A stretch of 64,000 nt of DNA, from positions 1,021,380-1,085,379 of the forward strand of contig JAHNZQ020003147.1 of NCBI GenBank assembly GCA_019155205.2. Direction: 5' to 3'. Each line of letters opens with the position of its first letter. Position 1 is the first letter of the stretch. Made by a program: the position numbers and the translations under genes. This DNA comes from Gracilaria vermiculophylla (taxonomy: Eukaryota; Rhodophyta; Florideophyceae; Gracilariales; Gracilariaceae). Positions 32,910-43,464 of this stretch are shown here, piece by piece. The notes under the pieces are model-generated. The model was not told where the DNA came from, did not search any database, and worked only from the letters and a program-made list of their open reading frames with translations.

Positions 32910-33464
32910 TGTAGTACAGTGGCTTCTAAGGGAAAAAACGGTGGTGTGGCCTTATGGCATAATATTCCTAAGGAGGGCTCGTATTTTACTAGCTGGGCCA
33001 CGTGGTGCATAATCCTGCCCGCGTGCGCTACTGTATCCTTGAGGAACAGTAGAGTTATTATTTATTTTAGTTCATTTATGCAGGTAATTACTACAGTAGT
33101 GAGACCTGCCGAGGCGGGCTCCCGCCTAGATCCTTAATCTGCCGGTTGAGCTCCACCTCTGGGGAGGTAAAGACAAGCATCCTTGAGTCTTCATCTACTT
33201 TTTCGCTTGGAGACTCTCGTCGATCAACTCAGGTCTCTAAGCCGCCAATCCCCAGGTCTCATCATAGCAGCGCCTGTAAAAGCATGGTCCGCCCAGTGAA
33301 CCTCCCCCTTCGCTTGGTGTTTGCGGATCCCCTTTAAGAATTCCACCGGCTCGCGACAGCGGATACCAGTGACCAACTTTAGGAACACGCACCTTTAGAG
33401 TCAACAAAAACTTCTAACGGACGTTGTGCTTTACTACCCCAAGAGGAGAGCTGACAGTATCTCA
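32910..33464 (+). repeat. R4 3' LTR
   Basis: TGTAGTACAGTGGC to CTGACAGTATCTCA, 555 bp, collinear with the 5' LTR throughout. The final bases are changed. It lies 68 bp from the oppositely oriented R5 LTR, so two LTRs face each other. Confidence 0.85.
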
Positions 33465-33532
33465 GATCTTTAGAGATAAAACGTGCGGCTTCATTTTACT
33501 TAAAACCGACGTGGCTTGCGGAACAAAGGCAC
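33465..33532. other. 68-bp spacer between opposed LTRs
   Basis: Unassigned. It does not continue the Harbinger sequence interrupted at 22941. Confidence 0.5.
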
Positions 33533-34084
33533 CGTGGTACCGTCAGTTTTCTTTTTCAGGTGGTAGTGCATAACGTCCGTTAGACGTTTTTGCTGACTCC
33601 AAAGGCGCAAGTTTCTAAATTTGGTTCCCGGCAATTGCTGTCATTAGACGGGTGATTTTTGAATGGGGATCCGCATAGACGAAACGGAGGAGGAGGCTCA
33701 CCGGGCGGACAATGCTCCTACAGGGGCTGCTACTGGGCGACTTGGGGATCAGTGGCATAGAAACCTAAGGATGTGCGACGAGAGTCTTCAACCCAAGAAT
33801 AGACGTAAACGCAAGTGTGCTCGGTTTACTTCCCCAGAGGTTAAGCTCGACCGGCAGGGTAAGTACCACACCGGGGGCCTGCCTCTGCAGGTCTTACTAC
33901 TGTAGTAATAACCTGTACCAGCTAAATAAAACAAATCCAAATTCTACCTTCCCTCAAGGGTACTGTAGCGCATGTAGGCCGAACTACACATCGCGTGGCT
34001 CAGTTGATAAAATACGAGCCCTTCTTAGGAATATCCAGTCGTTCATCCACATGACAATATAACCTTAGGATCCATTTTACTACG
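33533..34084 (-). repeat. R5 3' LTR
   Basis: Left end CGTGGTACCGTCAG, right end CCATTTTACTACG. 552 bp. The conserved hairpin is at about 33880-33912 with both stems. Followed by TACCCCTCTTTC, complement of a purine tract. Confidence 0.85.
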
Positions 34085-34640
34085 TACCCCTCTTTCTGAA
34101 CTGCTCCACGTGCCCAAGGTGCGTTGTTTCACATATGAATCCAGAAGTGGCTCTTAATGGTGTGGACGCCATAACGGTCTCCCCAATATGAGACAAACCC
34201 CGCCTTCTGTGAAGCTTTGCTGAACTCTCTAGCCTTGGTGCAGCGGACCGGCCGCCGGTTCGCGTATCTCATTCGAGGCAATTTTGGGTTACTGACGCCC
34301 CTGGCCCAAACACACTTTCTCCTTTTCGGTGCCCACCCACTGGTGCTACAGCTCCAGTTGGTGCTTATCTCTTCCGCGCCCCCGAGTGTCGTCCGTACGG
34401 CGTCGGCGTTTTGCGTTCGCGGTTGGGGCGCGGGCCGGTTCGGTTTGTTCGCCGGTTTCTTCCCGTGGTACGGTGTAGCCGTCCCTCACAGCGCCAGACG
34501 CTCCAACTCCCTCTAAGATCCCATTCGGGAAGCAATCGATCCGTCGTGTCCGTTCGTGCATCCCCATGGGAGGTGTCCCAACTCATAATCCTCTCTCCTG
34601 CGCAACCCTCGGTTTCCCCTGGATACGAACTCGATTCTTA
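34085..34640. other. R5 region between LTR and antisense remnant
   Basis: The first ~120 bp match the same place in R2 and R3. The rest has open frames on both strands that I do not recognise. The N-terminal and SET-like parts of the antisense ORF are missing. Confidence 0.4.
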
Positions 34641-35089
34641 CCACGGTTCTCATTTCTTGAGTGTCTCTTATTCATCAAATGCCACGGCTGCGTGTCCCTG
34701 ATTATGACCCGATGGTGGGATGCCTGGCGATCCATACACGACATCCGTGACCGGCTCCGTTCCAGGACGTGGCTGCGCTCTTCGAGGTGGTGCAATTGTC
34801 ACTTTGTGCGAACGCCCGGGCGGGTCGTCCTCTGTGACTCTTGATACCTCCTTTCAGGAGTTCTTGCACGCGTGTCTGGTGACGGGTCGCTCTGTGCCTG
34901 CCTCTCCTGTAAAGACCCTGTGCGAGGCTCTTAACGGGGTTCTTGGACTGCACAGGGCACGGACAGCGGACAGACCGAGCCTCGATGGCTGCCATCACGG
35001 AGAGCCTGAAGGAATTCATTGAGAGCCAAGTTCTCACAGCAAGTGCTCGCCTGGATGCGGAGTATGAAATGCAGTTGAGTGACCTGTAG
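34641..35089 (+). pseudogene. R5 antisense ORF, C-terminal remnant
   Basis: Begins with PRLRVPDYDPMV, as in R4 (PRLRIPEYDPLM), loses most of the proline-rich linker, then shows DTSFQEFLHAC, SPVKTLCEALNG and a final block ending at TAG 35087-35089 with the conserved D-L terminus. A frameshift near 35000 separates the last part. Supports the view that the C-terminal domain persists when the middle is deleted. Confidence 0.6.
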
Positions 35090-35122
35090 GCGTGAGGAGA
35101 TACTCCGGCTGTGGTCGCTGGT

Positions 35123-36717
35123 CTACGGTAGCGTCGGAGTAAAATATCCTTGAATTGGAGCAGAACCTCCCTGGACGGTAATTGTAATACGAATGGGGCG
35201 TGCCCGAACTCCTAATGGCACAAAGTGCCGACGCGGAAGCGTCCGACAAACGAGAAACGGCGGCTTAGGGGCCAAAATGAGAACTCCTGGTGAGAAAGAG
35301 ATAGCGGAAAACGAAAAACAACTTCGGTGTGGGGCCCCTTTCCCCTTTCCTAAACGGAAGCGCCTATGTGGAGATGCGTTTCCGCTCCAGTATGGCGTGA
35401 TACCCCTTGATGAAATTCTCCGGGATGTGTCCCAGAGGGTCTTCTGTGTCAGTCTTTGAGGTGGATTCGTATCAGTGGACGCGGTGCAGTATTCCTGCAG
35501 GGGTTTGTCGGTGAGAGGCGATATGGTCCACCACATACAGGATATCACCTTGAGGGATCATGACGGCGTCTTAAGCTTCCATCAATTGTTTTCCGAAACG
35601 TGTAATGGGATTTTCGAGTATTCATCGGTGTCATCGCTTCTGAGGTTGTCGGAGTAAAACGTTCCGTGCGTGGCTCCTGAGGTGGGTTGCGGGGCGTACC
35701 TGAAGTGTTGGGCGTCGGGACTGTTGTCAACCTATCCCGGGGGAAGACGTCTCGAAGCCCGTTCACTGCAGGGGCAACAGTTTGTTTCCAGTAGTCCAGG
35801 ACTTTTTAAGGCACTGGGGTGTACGGCGCTAACTTGCCCGTGACTTACAGTCGTTTGTCGGACATCTCCACAGGTTTGTCGAGGAATACCTCGTCGCCTT
35901 TCTTCATGTGATGGCCTTCTTTCACCTTCCAGTCAAAATCCCGTTTTTATTTCCTCCGCGAGGCGCTGAATCTCTCCTTTGCGAGAGACAGTGCATCCTC
36001 ATAGTGCCTTAGAATGGAGCACTTTCATTTATCCGCTGTTGGTGCCTGTGGCCCATCCGCCGGATGTGCCGTGGCGCATGCCACAATGACGGCACTAGGT
36101 GGGATGCACGATAGCACTATCTTGAAAGGAGCGGTCCCCGTGGAGCAGTGCATCTATAGGGAAAATGCATATGTGAGCGGGCCCAGGTATGCGTCCCAAT
36201 CCTTCTGGTGATCCGCGACGTGGTGTTTCTACCTTGAGGTGATGGTTTCGTTAGACCTCTCCGCCTGTCCGTTGGTCTGGGGGTGACATGCAACGGAAAA
36301 CAACTGTTTCACCTACAACATTCCGGAGATGGTGCTCAATAGCTTCGCCGCGAGCTAGGGTCGGTCGTTCGTAAGGAGACACAACGGAATCCCATAATAT
36401 TAAACCCAATTCTCTAGAACGTTGTCAGCAATTTCTGCTGCAGTGGTGCTCTAGAGGTAAATGGCGTGCATGATCTTCGAGAACCGATTGTTCATCACGA
36501 AGGTAAATTGGTATCCTCTCTCCGACTTGGGGAGAAGGACCAAAATTGTAATGGTCATGAACGGCAATGATCCTAAAGGCAGGAATAGGGTCAGCGGCGT
36601 CCGATGTATGCGGGTGAATACCCTAGCGGCCGCGCACGAGTGGCAATTTGCCACCGTTTGGAAGGCGTAATTAGCCATGTTCGACCAATAGAGCTCTCTC
36701 CTCATGGTGAAATACAT
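35123..36717 (-). pseudogene. R5 integrase and chromodomain
   Basis: Zinc region and core start at 36717-36451 (MYFTMRRELYWSNM, CHSCAAAR, YQFTFVMNNRFSK). Core end near 36300 and the C-terminal domain near 35900 are in shifting frames; 35766-35545 is the spacer. In the chromodomain the frame reads HRVH, TGA (complement of 35472-35474), YESTSKTDTEDP; R4 has HW in RVRWHGYTSKDDTEEP, so the conserved Trp codon TGG is now TGA. Confidence 0.65.
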
Positions 36718-38790
36718 GCGCGACCCACCGGGGTGCCCGGCAAGCCAAGGGTAGCGCTAGAGGTACTGCATTCACCCTCTTAAACTCTTCCGGGATCACG
36801 TTTTGGAGAGCACCGTCCAAAGGAGCGCTTCGTAGAAGAACGCCGTCTCGGTCGCCATCGAATGACGATGTAAGACCCCCCACGGCGGCGAGGCATTCCT
36901 TGCAGTATACATCCATACTCTGCTCCTTCAGGATCTCCGCTATTGTGATTGAGAGAACTTCGTTCTCCTCTTTGACAAGGGCCATCATCTCAGAGAGCCA
37001 ACTAAATTTGCCTCCAGGTTCACAGTATTCCAAAACGTTTCCTTCGGTTCCTTCTTTCTTATCGGCATCCTCGATGACTAGAAAAGGAATTGTGTCTTCC
37101 AAAGGTGTTTTGTGTTCTTCTTCTGTACAGATTCGAGACAGTGCATCCGCTACCTGGCGATTTAGACCATAACGGTGGATGATGGCAAATTCGAACTCCA
37201 GAAAGCGTAGTCTCCAGCTCTTCAGGCAACCGAAAGCATTCGTCAAGGACAGTATCTGCTTCAATGCTGCGTGATCCGTCCTTAAGGTGAAACGCTTGCC
37301 TTACAAGGACAGGCATGAATGCAACACCGCCCATACGATGGCAAGACATTCGCGCTCCGGGGTGGATTCCATCTTCAGGTTGTTCCAGTAGGAGGGCACA
37401 TCCGATCTGATATTTATAGGCGTCTGTGTCCAGCACTATCCACCCGTTCCGCTTTATGAGAACCAAGGTAGATGGCTCTTCTTGTGTCCTCTTCAAGGTG
37501 TTGAACGCTTAGAACTCCTTGTCCGTCAGAATATCCGATTGTGTCGGCATGTCGCTCTCCAAGAGGGGATTTAACGGCGCCGCTAATCGGGAGAAATTCG
37601 GAACATACTTGCGAAAGACATCGCATAGCCCAAGGATGAAGCGGAGCTCCGTTTAATTTGTGGAAGGGTGAGCTTTCTTGATGGCGATGTAAGTATTTGT
37701 GGAAACCTGGAGGTGGCCCGGGAGCATAACATGCATCAGATAATCTACGAAGAACTTGAAAACGAAACACTTCTACAGCTTCAGGATGAGTTTTGCATCC
37801 TTCGGAAGTTGGAGAACGTGCTTTACCTACATAAAGTGCACCTCCACGCCGCGAAAGTATATAATGACATCACCAATATTCATCAGAGCGTTCTTCTACT
37901 TCATTTTCGACTGAATTATGTCCATCGCTCGTTGAAGGGTAGCGGGTGCATTCTTCAATCCCAATGGCATCCTTACGATTCTGAAAATTCTACAGTGGGA
38001 GGTGAACTATGTCGTATCCTTTTCAGATACATCTATTTCAATTTTCCGGTAAATAGGATTTGTATTTAGTGTGGAGAAAAGGGACGCATCACTCAAGGAG
38101 TGGGTACATATATATATAAGAGGTATCGTGTACAATTCGCATACATTCACCTCGTTAAGGCGTCTATAGTCAATGCAGAACCTCAACGGGCCGTCTTTCT
38201 TCTTCACCAACAGCACTGAGGAGGCCTATTCGGAAGTAGAGGGCTAGATGAAGCCCTTGTACAGCATCCAATGGACCTCATCGCTTTGAAAATAACGCGC
38301 ATGAGGTCCGGCCTTCCTCGTAAGCTGGGGTACCGGTTTTGCATCAGGCGTGAGCTAGATCCGGGGCTTGGCCAGACTGACCTGACCCAGGCTACCAGAC
38401 CATATCCTCAAAGTCGGATAGCATCTCCACTATCTTATGGCAATACTCTTCGAAACAATCGCCAATTCGGAGCTTCTCCTGCCAAGTGGCAGGTTTCGCT
38501 TCCTCTGGAGTCACCGATACCGCTTTGGGTTCTATGGTAGTGATAGAATCGTGAGTATCCAATCCATTCTTCTGCAGAATGTGAGCCAGTCCTGCAGGAG
38601 CTAGTAATGCCAATCTGAAGACAGACCTTTTCTGGAGCCGTAACGGCGCCTCCTGCAGGTTGGCAAGCACGACCCTGAAGGGAATGTTCAGCACTATCTC
38701 CCTATCGTTGCTCTCCCTCATGGAGTGCTGCTTCGTCGTCAGATGTGGACTCCCTTGTGGGAATGAAAGGCCAGGTGCTGAGGTCTGCAC
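36671..38790 (-). pseudogene. R5 reverse transcriptase and RNase H
   Basis: 38790-38392 holds the RT lead-in (QTSAPGLSF, LTTKQHSMRES); 38216-38007 has LLVKKKDGPLRFCIDYRRLNE and FSTLNTN. Downstream pieces are heavily shifted, and no YIDD is readable. RNase H at 37496-37059 keeps IVLDTDAYKYQIG; 37264-36671 has the RNase H end and linker (IHRYGLNRQVADALSRI, CKECLAAVGGLTSSFD). Confidence 0.7.
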
Positions 38791-38849
38791 CCAAACGTCG
38801 GCCTCACTCCTCGCTGGTATTTAGATACTCTTCACCATCGGGAACTTAT

Positions 38850-39337
38850 TCAACTGCGTCTTTTACAGAAGATCACCCATATGACGCGCATTTTAGTCCG
38901 GCGTCCGAGACGTGAACAAGATACCGACAGTGGCGGCGTTCGGAACAGTACCTTCCGCAGGAGTTGGTGTATTGCACGTAAATACGGGTCCACAAAGGAA
39001 GTGCCCAATATGCATTGCGCTGCCAAGTTGGCTGCCACGAGGAACGACGACACCTTCACCTGTAAGGAGCCCAACCGTCGATGCAAAGTTAATGCTCCGC
39101 AAATTTTCAATGCTCGACGCGACACGTCACGCACCGTAGGTAGCTTGACAGTTTTCAAGGAGCCGAGAGACGGCCGCGAAAGCAAAACAGCGTGCACCAG
39201 GTTCGGCCAGGTCCGGTGTCGAGGATAGCGCGCACCGTTATGGAGGCGAGTGGGGAGCATTCCATGGAGGCTATTACTTTGTAGTTCTCACGCCGAAGCG
39301 TAGAAACAGATTCATCAAAGGCGTCGAATGGGTTCAA
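38850..39337 (-). pseudogene. R5 retropepsin remnant
   Basis: MNPFDAFDESVSTLRREN at the start and AILDTGPGRTWC at the active site: Asp-Thr-Gly is kept, but the following Ala is Pro and the frame then shifts. The tail VKVSSFLVAANLAAQC and VLFRTPPLSV lies in the next frame. Clearly related to the R4 protease. Confidence 0.65.
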
Positions 39338-39394
39338 ATGGATTCAGGGGCCGGCCGATTCTGCGTCGACAGTGCAGACGGCTTCTCCCGCTTT

Positions 39395-41719
39395 CCTAAG
39401 GGCGACCTTTGTGGGGCCGAGGCTCGAGAGTAAGCAGCCACGTCAAGCCTCTACGCGTTACCATGAGGGTTTTCCTGATTGGAGGGGATCTACGTTCCAG
39501 TAGAGGACGACGTCTGCGGTTTTGCATCGGTATGCAACGTGTTCCCCCGAGGTGCAGCCGGTCTTGGTAATGGCCCGTACGCTGGCTGCCCACGTGCCAG
39601 TGGGACAGGCTGCACTTCAACTGGAATGCGGTAAACGTAGTTTCCTTGAGGGGAGCTGATATCATGATACGCGCTTCGACAACTTCCACTCTCTGCTAGT
39701 TTGTCCTTCAGGTCCTGGAAGTTCTTCTCCCTTTCCTGCAGGAGAGCGACCCTCATTCCCGGGGTGAGAGTATTTTAGCGTACTGGCTCTCGAGACAAGC
39801 AAAATCCTGCAAAGGGGGGCGTAGCCTCGAGGGTTTGCGAATCTGATACTTCTGTAAGATCCTGCCAAGGCGCACGAGGTAGGAGACGGGGGTGTCATCG
39901 TTTCAGACGGTGCTCCATAAGAAGAGGAGTATGTGAAAGCAAGTACCTCTTGCTCTCCCTCGAGCGTGAGCTCGTCGAACTACCTGAAGTGCTGAGATCC
40001 AACGTCAGGACGGATGCCCGAAGGTTCCTTAAGGCCGTCGGTTTGTGCGAAAGTGTAGCCTGGCTGCAAGGAGCGGCACGGTGTGTATCCCAATATGATT
40101 CCGCGTAACGTGTTCGTGTCTTATAGGTGGTCTTTGAGTGCCTTTTTAAGTTATTACGCAACTCGGAGCGGATCAAGGGGAGGAGACCCTCTTCAAACAA
40201 TTACTTCAGCTGCCGTTCGGAATACACGTTCCCACACTGTGAGGCCTTCTTTCAGAGCTTCCCTGAGACCTCCGTCTCTATCATTACCGAATTTTGTGGA
40301 TAGGAAGGGAGCTTCAGCATCGGCCATCCCCTCTTCCGTTGCGTATCTTTTCAGGAGTAAATTCGCCACTTCCGGCTACGTCGTCAAGATCTCCGTTCCA
40401 GGGTCATCCACAATGGAGCTCTCCTCCGTAAGGCGTGTATGCATCAGAGAGTGCGTTTGACCTGTGAGATAAAACTGAGAGCAACAGACAGCGGCAATGT
40501 AACTGACACCATACGAATCACATGCCGCACGGAAGCGTGTTAGATAATTTAACACCGAGATGTGGTCTTCGCCTGAGAAGGAGTGCTTCTTCAATTCTAT
40601 ATCAATGCGGCGCTGGATATTTGTGAGTCGTTTAGTGACCGACGTCTCGTAAGAAATAGAGCGATCATTCAACCGATAGGTGTCATAATCCACCACTTTT
40701 GGGAAGAGGTCGTTAAGCGGGAAGACCTTCCTGAGCCGTTTGCAATTTTTCTTTGGAGGTATACTGTCCTCCGAACTGGAGCTGTTTCAGGATTCGGAGT
40801 TTGAAATTTTGTCTGAATCGATGCCTCGCTTTCTGGCTTTCTCCCTCCGTTTCTTTTGATGTCTTTTTTGAAGGTTCTCTGGGAGCCTGACGACACCCCC
40901 GCCGTTGCGATTCACCCAAGGAGTATCCCGTCTTTCTCTCATTGGATGAAACAGTTTACGACCGGCATCTTGCCCTTCTCCGTTGGGCGAGAGGTCCAAA
41001 CGGGTCATGGCAATATTCGTGAGGTGGTCCCGTTTTGCTACGGTAGTGCCCTTTCCTCCTCAGGCGGAGGGAGCGATAGTATCCTGTCCTTCTCTGCCCA
41101 GGGTCATCTTAGGTGTTGATAGAGGGATCCACTCCTGTATAAAAAAATGACTTTGATGGGCCGCTGCTGGGACCAGCTGCGCGGTGTAGAAACGAAACTC
41201 CGCACGGATAGAGTCTGAGGTCACCTCTAAAAAGGGGTCCGAATCCAGCAATGAAAACATGGCACGGTGAGCACTTTCCATTGCAATTAACTCCACAAGG
41301 GCGTAACTACGACCTCAGAAATGTGCTTCAACACCTGCAGATATTCTTTCGACCAGCTCTTGTAAGAGCCAGTCCGTAAGGCGCGGGGTCAGTGAGTCCA
41401 AGAGGGAGTAAGGCACCTTGTGGTCCCGTTCCTGCAGCTCCTGAGGTGGCGGCGGCGATGCTGTGTGCAGTTCTTTAACCTGCACGTCGGCGTTCTCCAG
41501 AAGTATAGCGGAGGATTCCGATTACTTCCGATCACGCACTCTCCGAAGGCCATTACGGAAACGCTCCACAGAGGAGCCAGGATTCATAAGAATATTTTCA
41601 GGGTCCTCCAGTCTGACGGCCGTATCCTGGGTAGCGCTGAGCGTGCTGCGCCCACCGACGGAGTCCGTTGCCTGGAGGTCCTGTGAGGAGGTTTCCATTG
41701 AGAGTTCTGAGGGGTCCAT
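39395..41719 (-). pseudogene. R5 gag
   Basis: Start MDPSELSMETSSQDL at 41719, with LEDPENILMN and RFRNGLRR. Then 41296-41060 (AHRAMFSLLDSDPFLEV), 41008-40800 (KKRREKARKRG), 40696-40376 (VDYDTYRLNDRSISYE, FYLTGQTHSL, DDPGTEILTT), 40200-39895, and 39898-39490 with YAPLCRILLVSRAS, where the zinc-knuckle spacing is damaged. Collinear with R4. Confidence 0.7.
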
Positions 41720-41873
41720 ATAGGAGTAGGTCGAGGGTGAATCCCTTCCACTACCGATTTCTCGTAAAAAAGAAATCCACTGTCGGGCTCCGATTGTTGA
41801 AAACTAAGAACGCTGTTCTGTCATAACTATTGCGACTTCTACAGGAACTGATTTTCTACGTCGGGAGACCAGT

Positions 41874-41948
41874 TGTGGTACCGTCAGTTCGCTCTACGAG
41901 GTGGTACTGCACAACGTCCGTTAGGAGTTTTTGTTGACTTCAAAGGAG
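41874..41948 (-). repeat. R5 5' LTR, 75-bp remnant
   Basis: TGTGGTACCGTCAGTTCGC to GTTTTTGTTGACTTCAAAGG matches the end of family A LTRs, then stops matching at GAGCCAATCACG, where element B sequence begins. The junction is a truncation or an insertion point. Confidence 0.75.
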
Positions 41949-42121
41949 CCAATCACGCGCAAGAGCGTGTGAATAGTGGGACGCACTTGTTCGTATTCAA
42001 GGAGTTCTTCAGCAGCGGGAAGGATAAAACTCGCGATTAGCTCTCACTCGGGGCGGATGGCTCCCTTCCGGGTCTGACCTGCGACAGATACTGGGTGTGA
42101 ATCGCCGTTGGCGAGAAATAG

Positions 42122-43321
42122 TACCACCTGTCACGCGACATCGTCGTACAAGTGACTCCTCTCTCACATGAGGTCTCACCGGCCGATGATGTTTCTGTTT
42201 CGATATCCGGCCATTTCATCACCACGGCCTCTCAGACTTTGGGGCCTCATAACCTCATTCGGGGACTTTCGGACCTTCCGAAACTTACGGGCGTCCCGGC
42301 TCCGCGGAGTCGCCAGCTCGTGCTGACCCGTCCATGTTTCCATGACGTGTATCCACGCCTAACGGCGGCAGCGCACCCACAGGTTGCCACTCCGTATAAG
42401 GGGGGGAAGCCGGCCACCCAATCGAAGATCCAAAGTCCTTGCTATCGTGAAAGAACCCCGTTGTTGCGCCACCCCCCGGTCGTGGGAACAGAGCCGGAAA
42501 CCCGAAAGACGAAACGTCTAGGGCCGCCATTGCGGACGACCCCACCGAGAGATCTTTGGAATCGGAGAGCGCACCCTCATGGCTGCAAATGCTCCCCCTG
42601 GAGGCGGATGGCGAGCGAGCCCGTCTCATGGACCCGATTCGGCCTCAGCAAAGTGTTGACCACGACGAAGCCACGGCACAACCCGCTGCGCAGTCTCAAA
42701 CCGCACCGCAGAACGTCTCGTCTGAAAGACCGGCCGCACCCGAGCCAAAGCCCTCATCAAAACGCTGGGAGACTCTTGCGGAAGACCAAGAAGGCAAAAA
42801 AAACCGAGCAAACGGTTTCCTGCAATACTCTTCTGAGGCATATGTGGCCCAACAAAAGGAATTACAACGCTGCAGACGTGATACTACTGCCACAGGGCCA
42901 GAAAGTGTACATAAAAGATTACGTTCTTGACCGAGTTGTTGGACAAGAAATGAATCCCCAGGGGAGTGTCAGGTACCGAGTCTGTTGATACGGATATGAT
43001 TCGATCTGGGATACGCTAGAGACGATCGAGCATCTAACCGGTTCGGCGGTTTTACAGTATCACCGCAAGGCGGGAGTCTCTCTGCGAGAGACATTGGATT
43101 GGGCCCAAGTGGGAAAGGAAACCACGAGAACGGAAGGAGCTCCACCCAACTGTGAAGTACGGATATTGTCAGTGGAACATGATCCTATCCCCCATATCTC
43201 TTTCGCCCCTTTAACCATCATGGTTTTTTTAACCAGCTCGCTGGCTTCATCCCACAATGCGAGCCGCCTTGAGCACGGTTTTTTCATCGATGATGGCAAA
43301 GTTTCAGACATGTGCTGGTGA
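42122..43321 (+). pseudogene. Element B: sense ORF ending in a chromodomain
   Basis: A frame of ~400 codons, open from 42122 except for TGA 42986-42988. No ATG at the start; an R/P/T-rich region precedes the end. Residues from ~42880 read ADVILLPQGQKVYIKDYVLDRVVG, then GSVRYRVC, TGA, YGYDSIWDTLETIEHL, TGSAVLQYHRKAG. This is a chromodomain, and the TGA stands where Trp is expected (VCWYGYD). No integrase is recognisable upstream, so I infer a chromovirus pol end but cannot exclude a separate chromodomain protein. Confidence 0.6.
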
Positions 43322-43464
43322 CTAACGTTCGAAGCGCGCTTCGCGCAAGGGCAAAGAACAAGTGCAAGCAAAGAAGGCCTCAAGTCATTTTACTGCAAGA
43401 CGCAAGTCGTGCGCATTCTCGTTGCTATTCTATCCGGCGAAGCTCTCATGACGCTTAGTGGTTA

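Larger units (their letters stand above)
22942..33464 (+). mobile_element. R4: most complete family A retrotransposon
   Basis: Bounded by LTRs 22942-23496 and 32910-33464, both 555 bp. Contains PBS, gag, protease, RT, RNase H, integrase, chromodomain, the full-length antisense ORF and a polypurine tract. Flanking 5-mers differ (TGAAT left, GATCT right), so either the target duplication has decayed or the two ends do not come from one insertion. About a dozen stops and shifts; not autonomous. Confidence 0.9.
33533..41948 (-). mobile_element. R5: family A retrotransposon, 5' LTR truncated
   Basis: Minus orientation: 3' LTR 33533-34084, short antisense remnant on plus, chromodomain, integrase, RNase H, RT, protease and gag up to 41719, PBS-like complement at about 41855-41872, then only ~75 bp of the 5' LTR before element B begins. 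More decayed than R3 and R4. Confidence 0.8.

Noticed and set aside
22942..33464. R4 as an active element
   Set aside because: Identical-length LTRs suggest integrity, but gag and pol carry many stops and shifts and the integrase lacks its first Asp.
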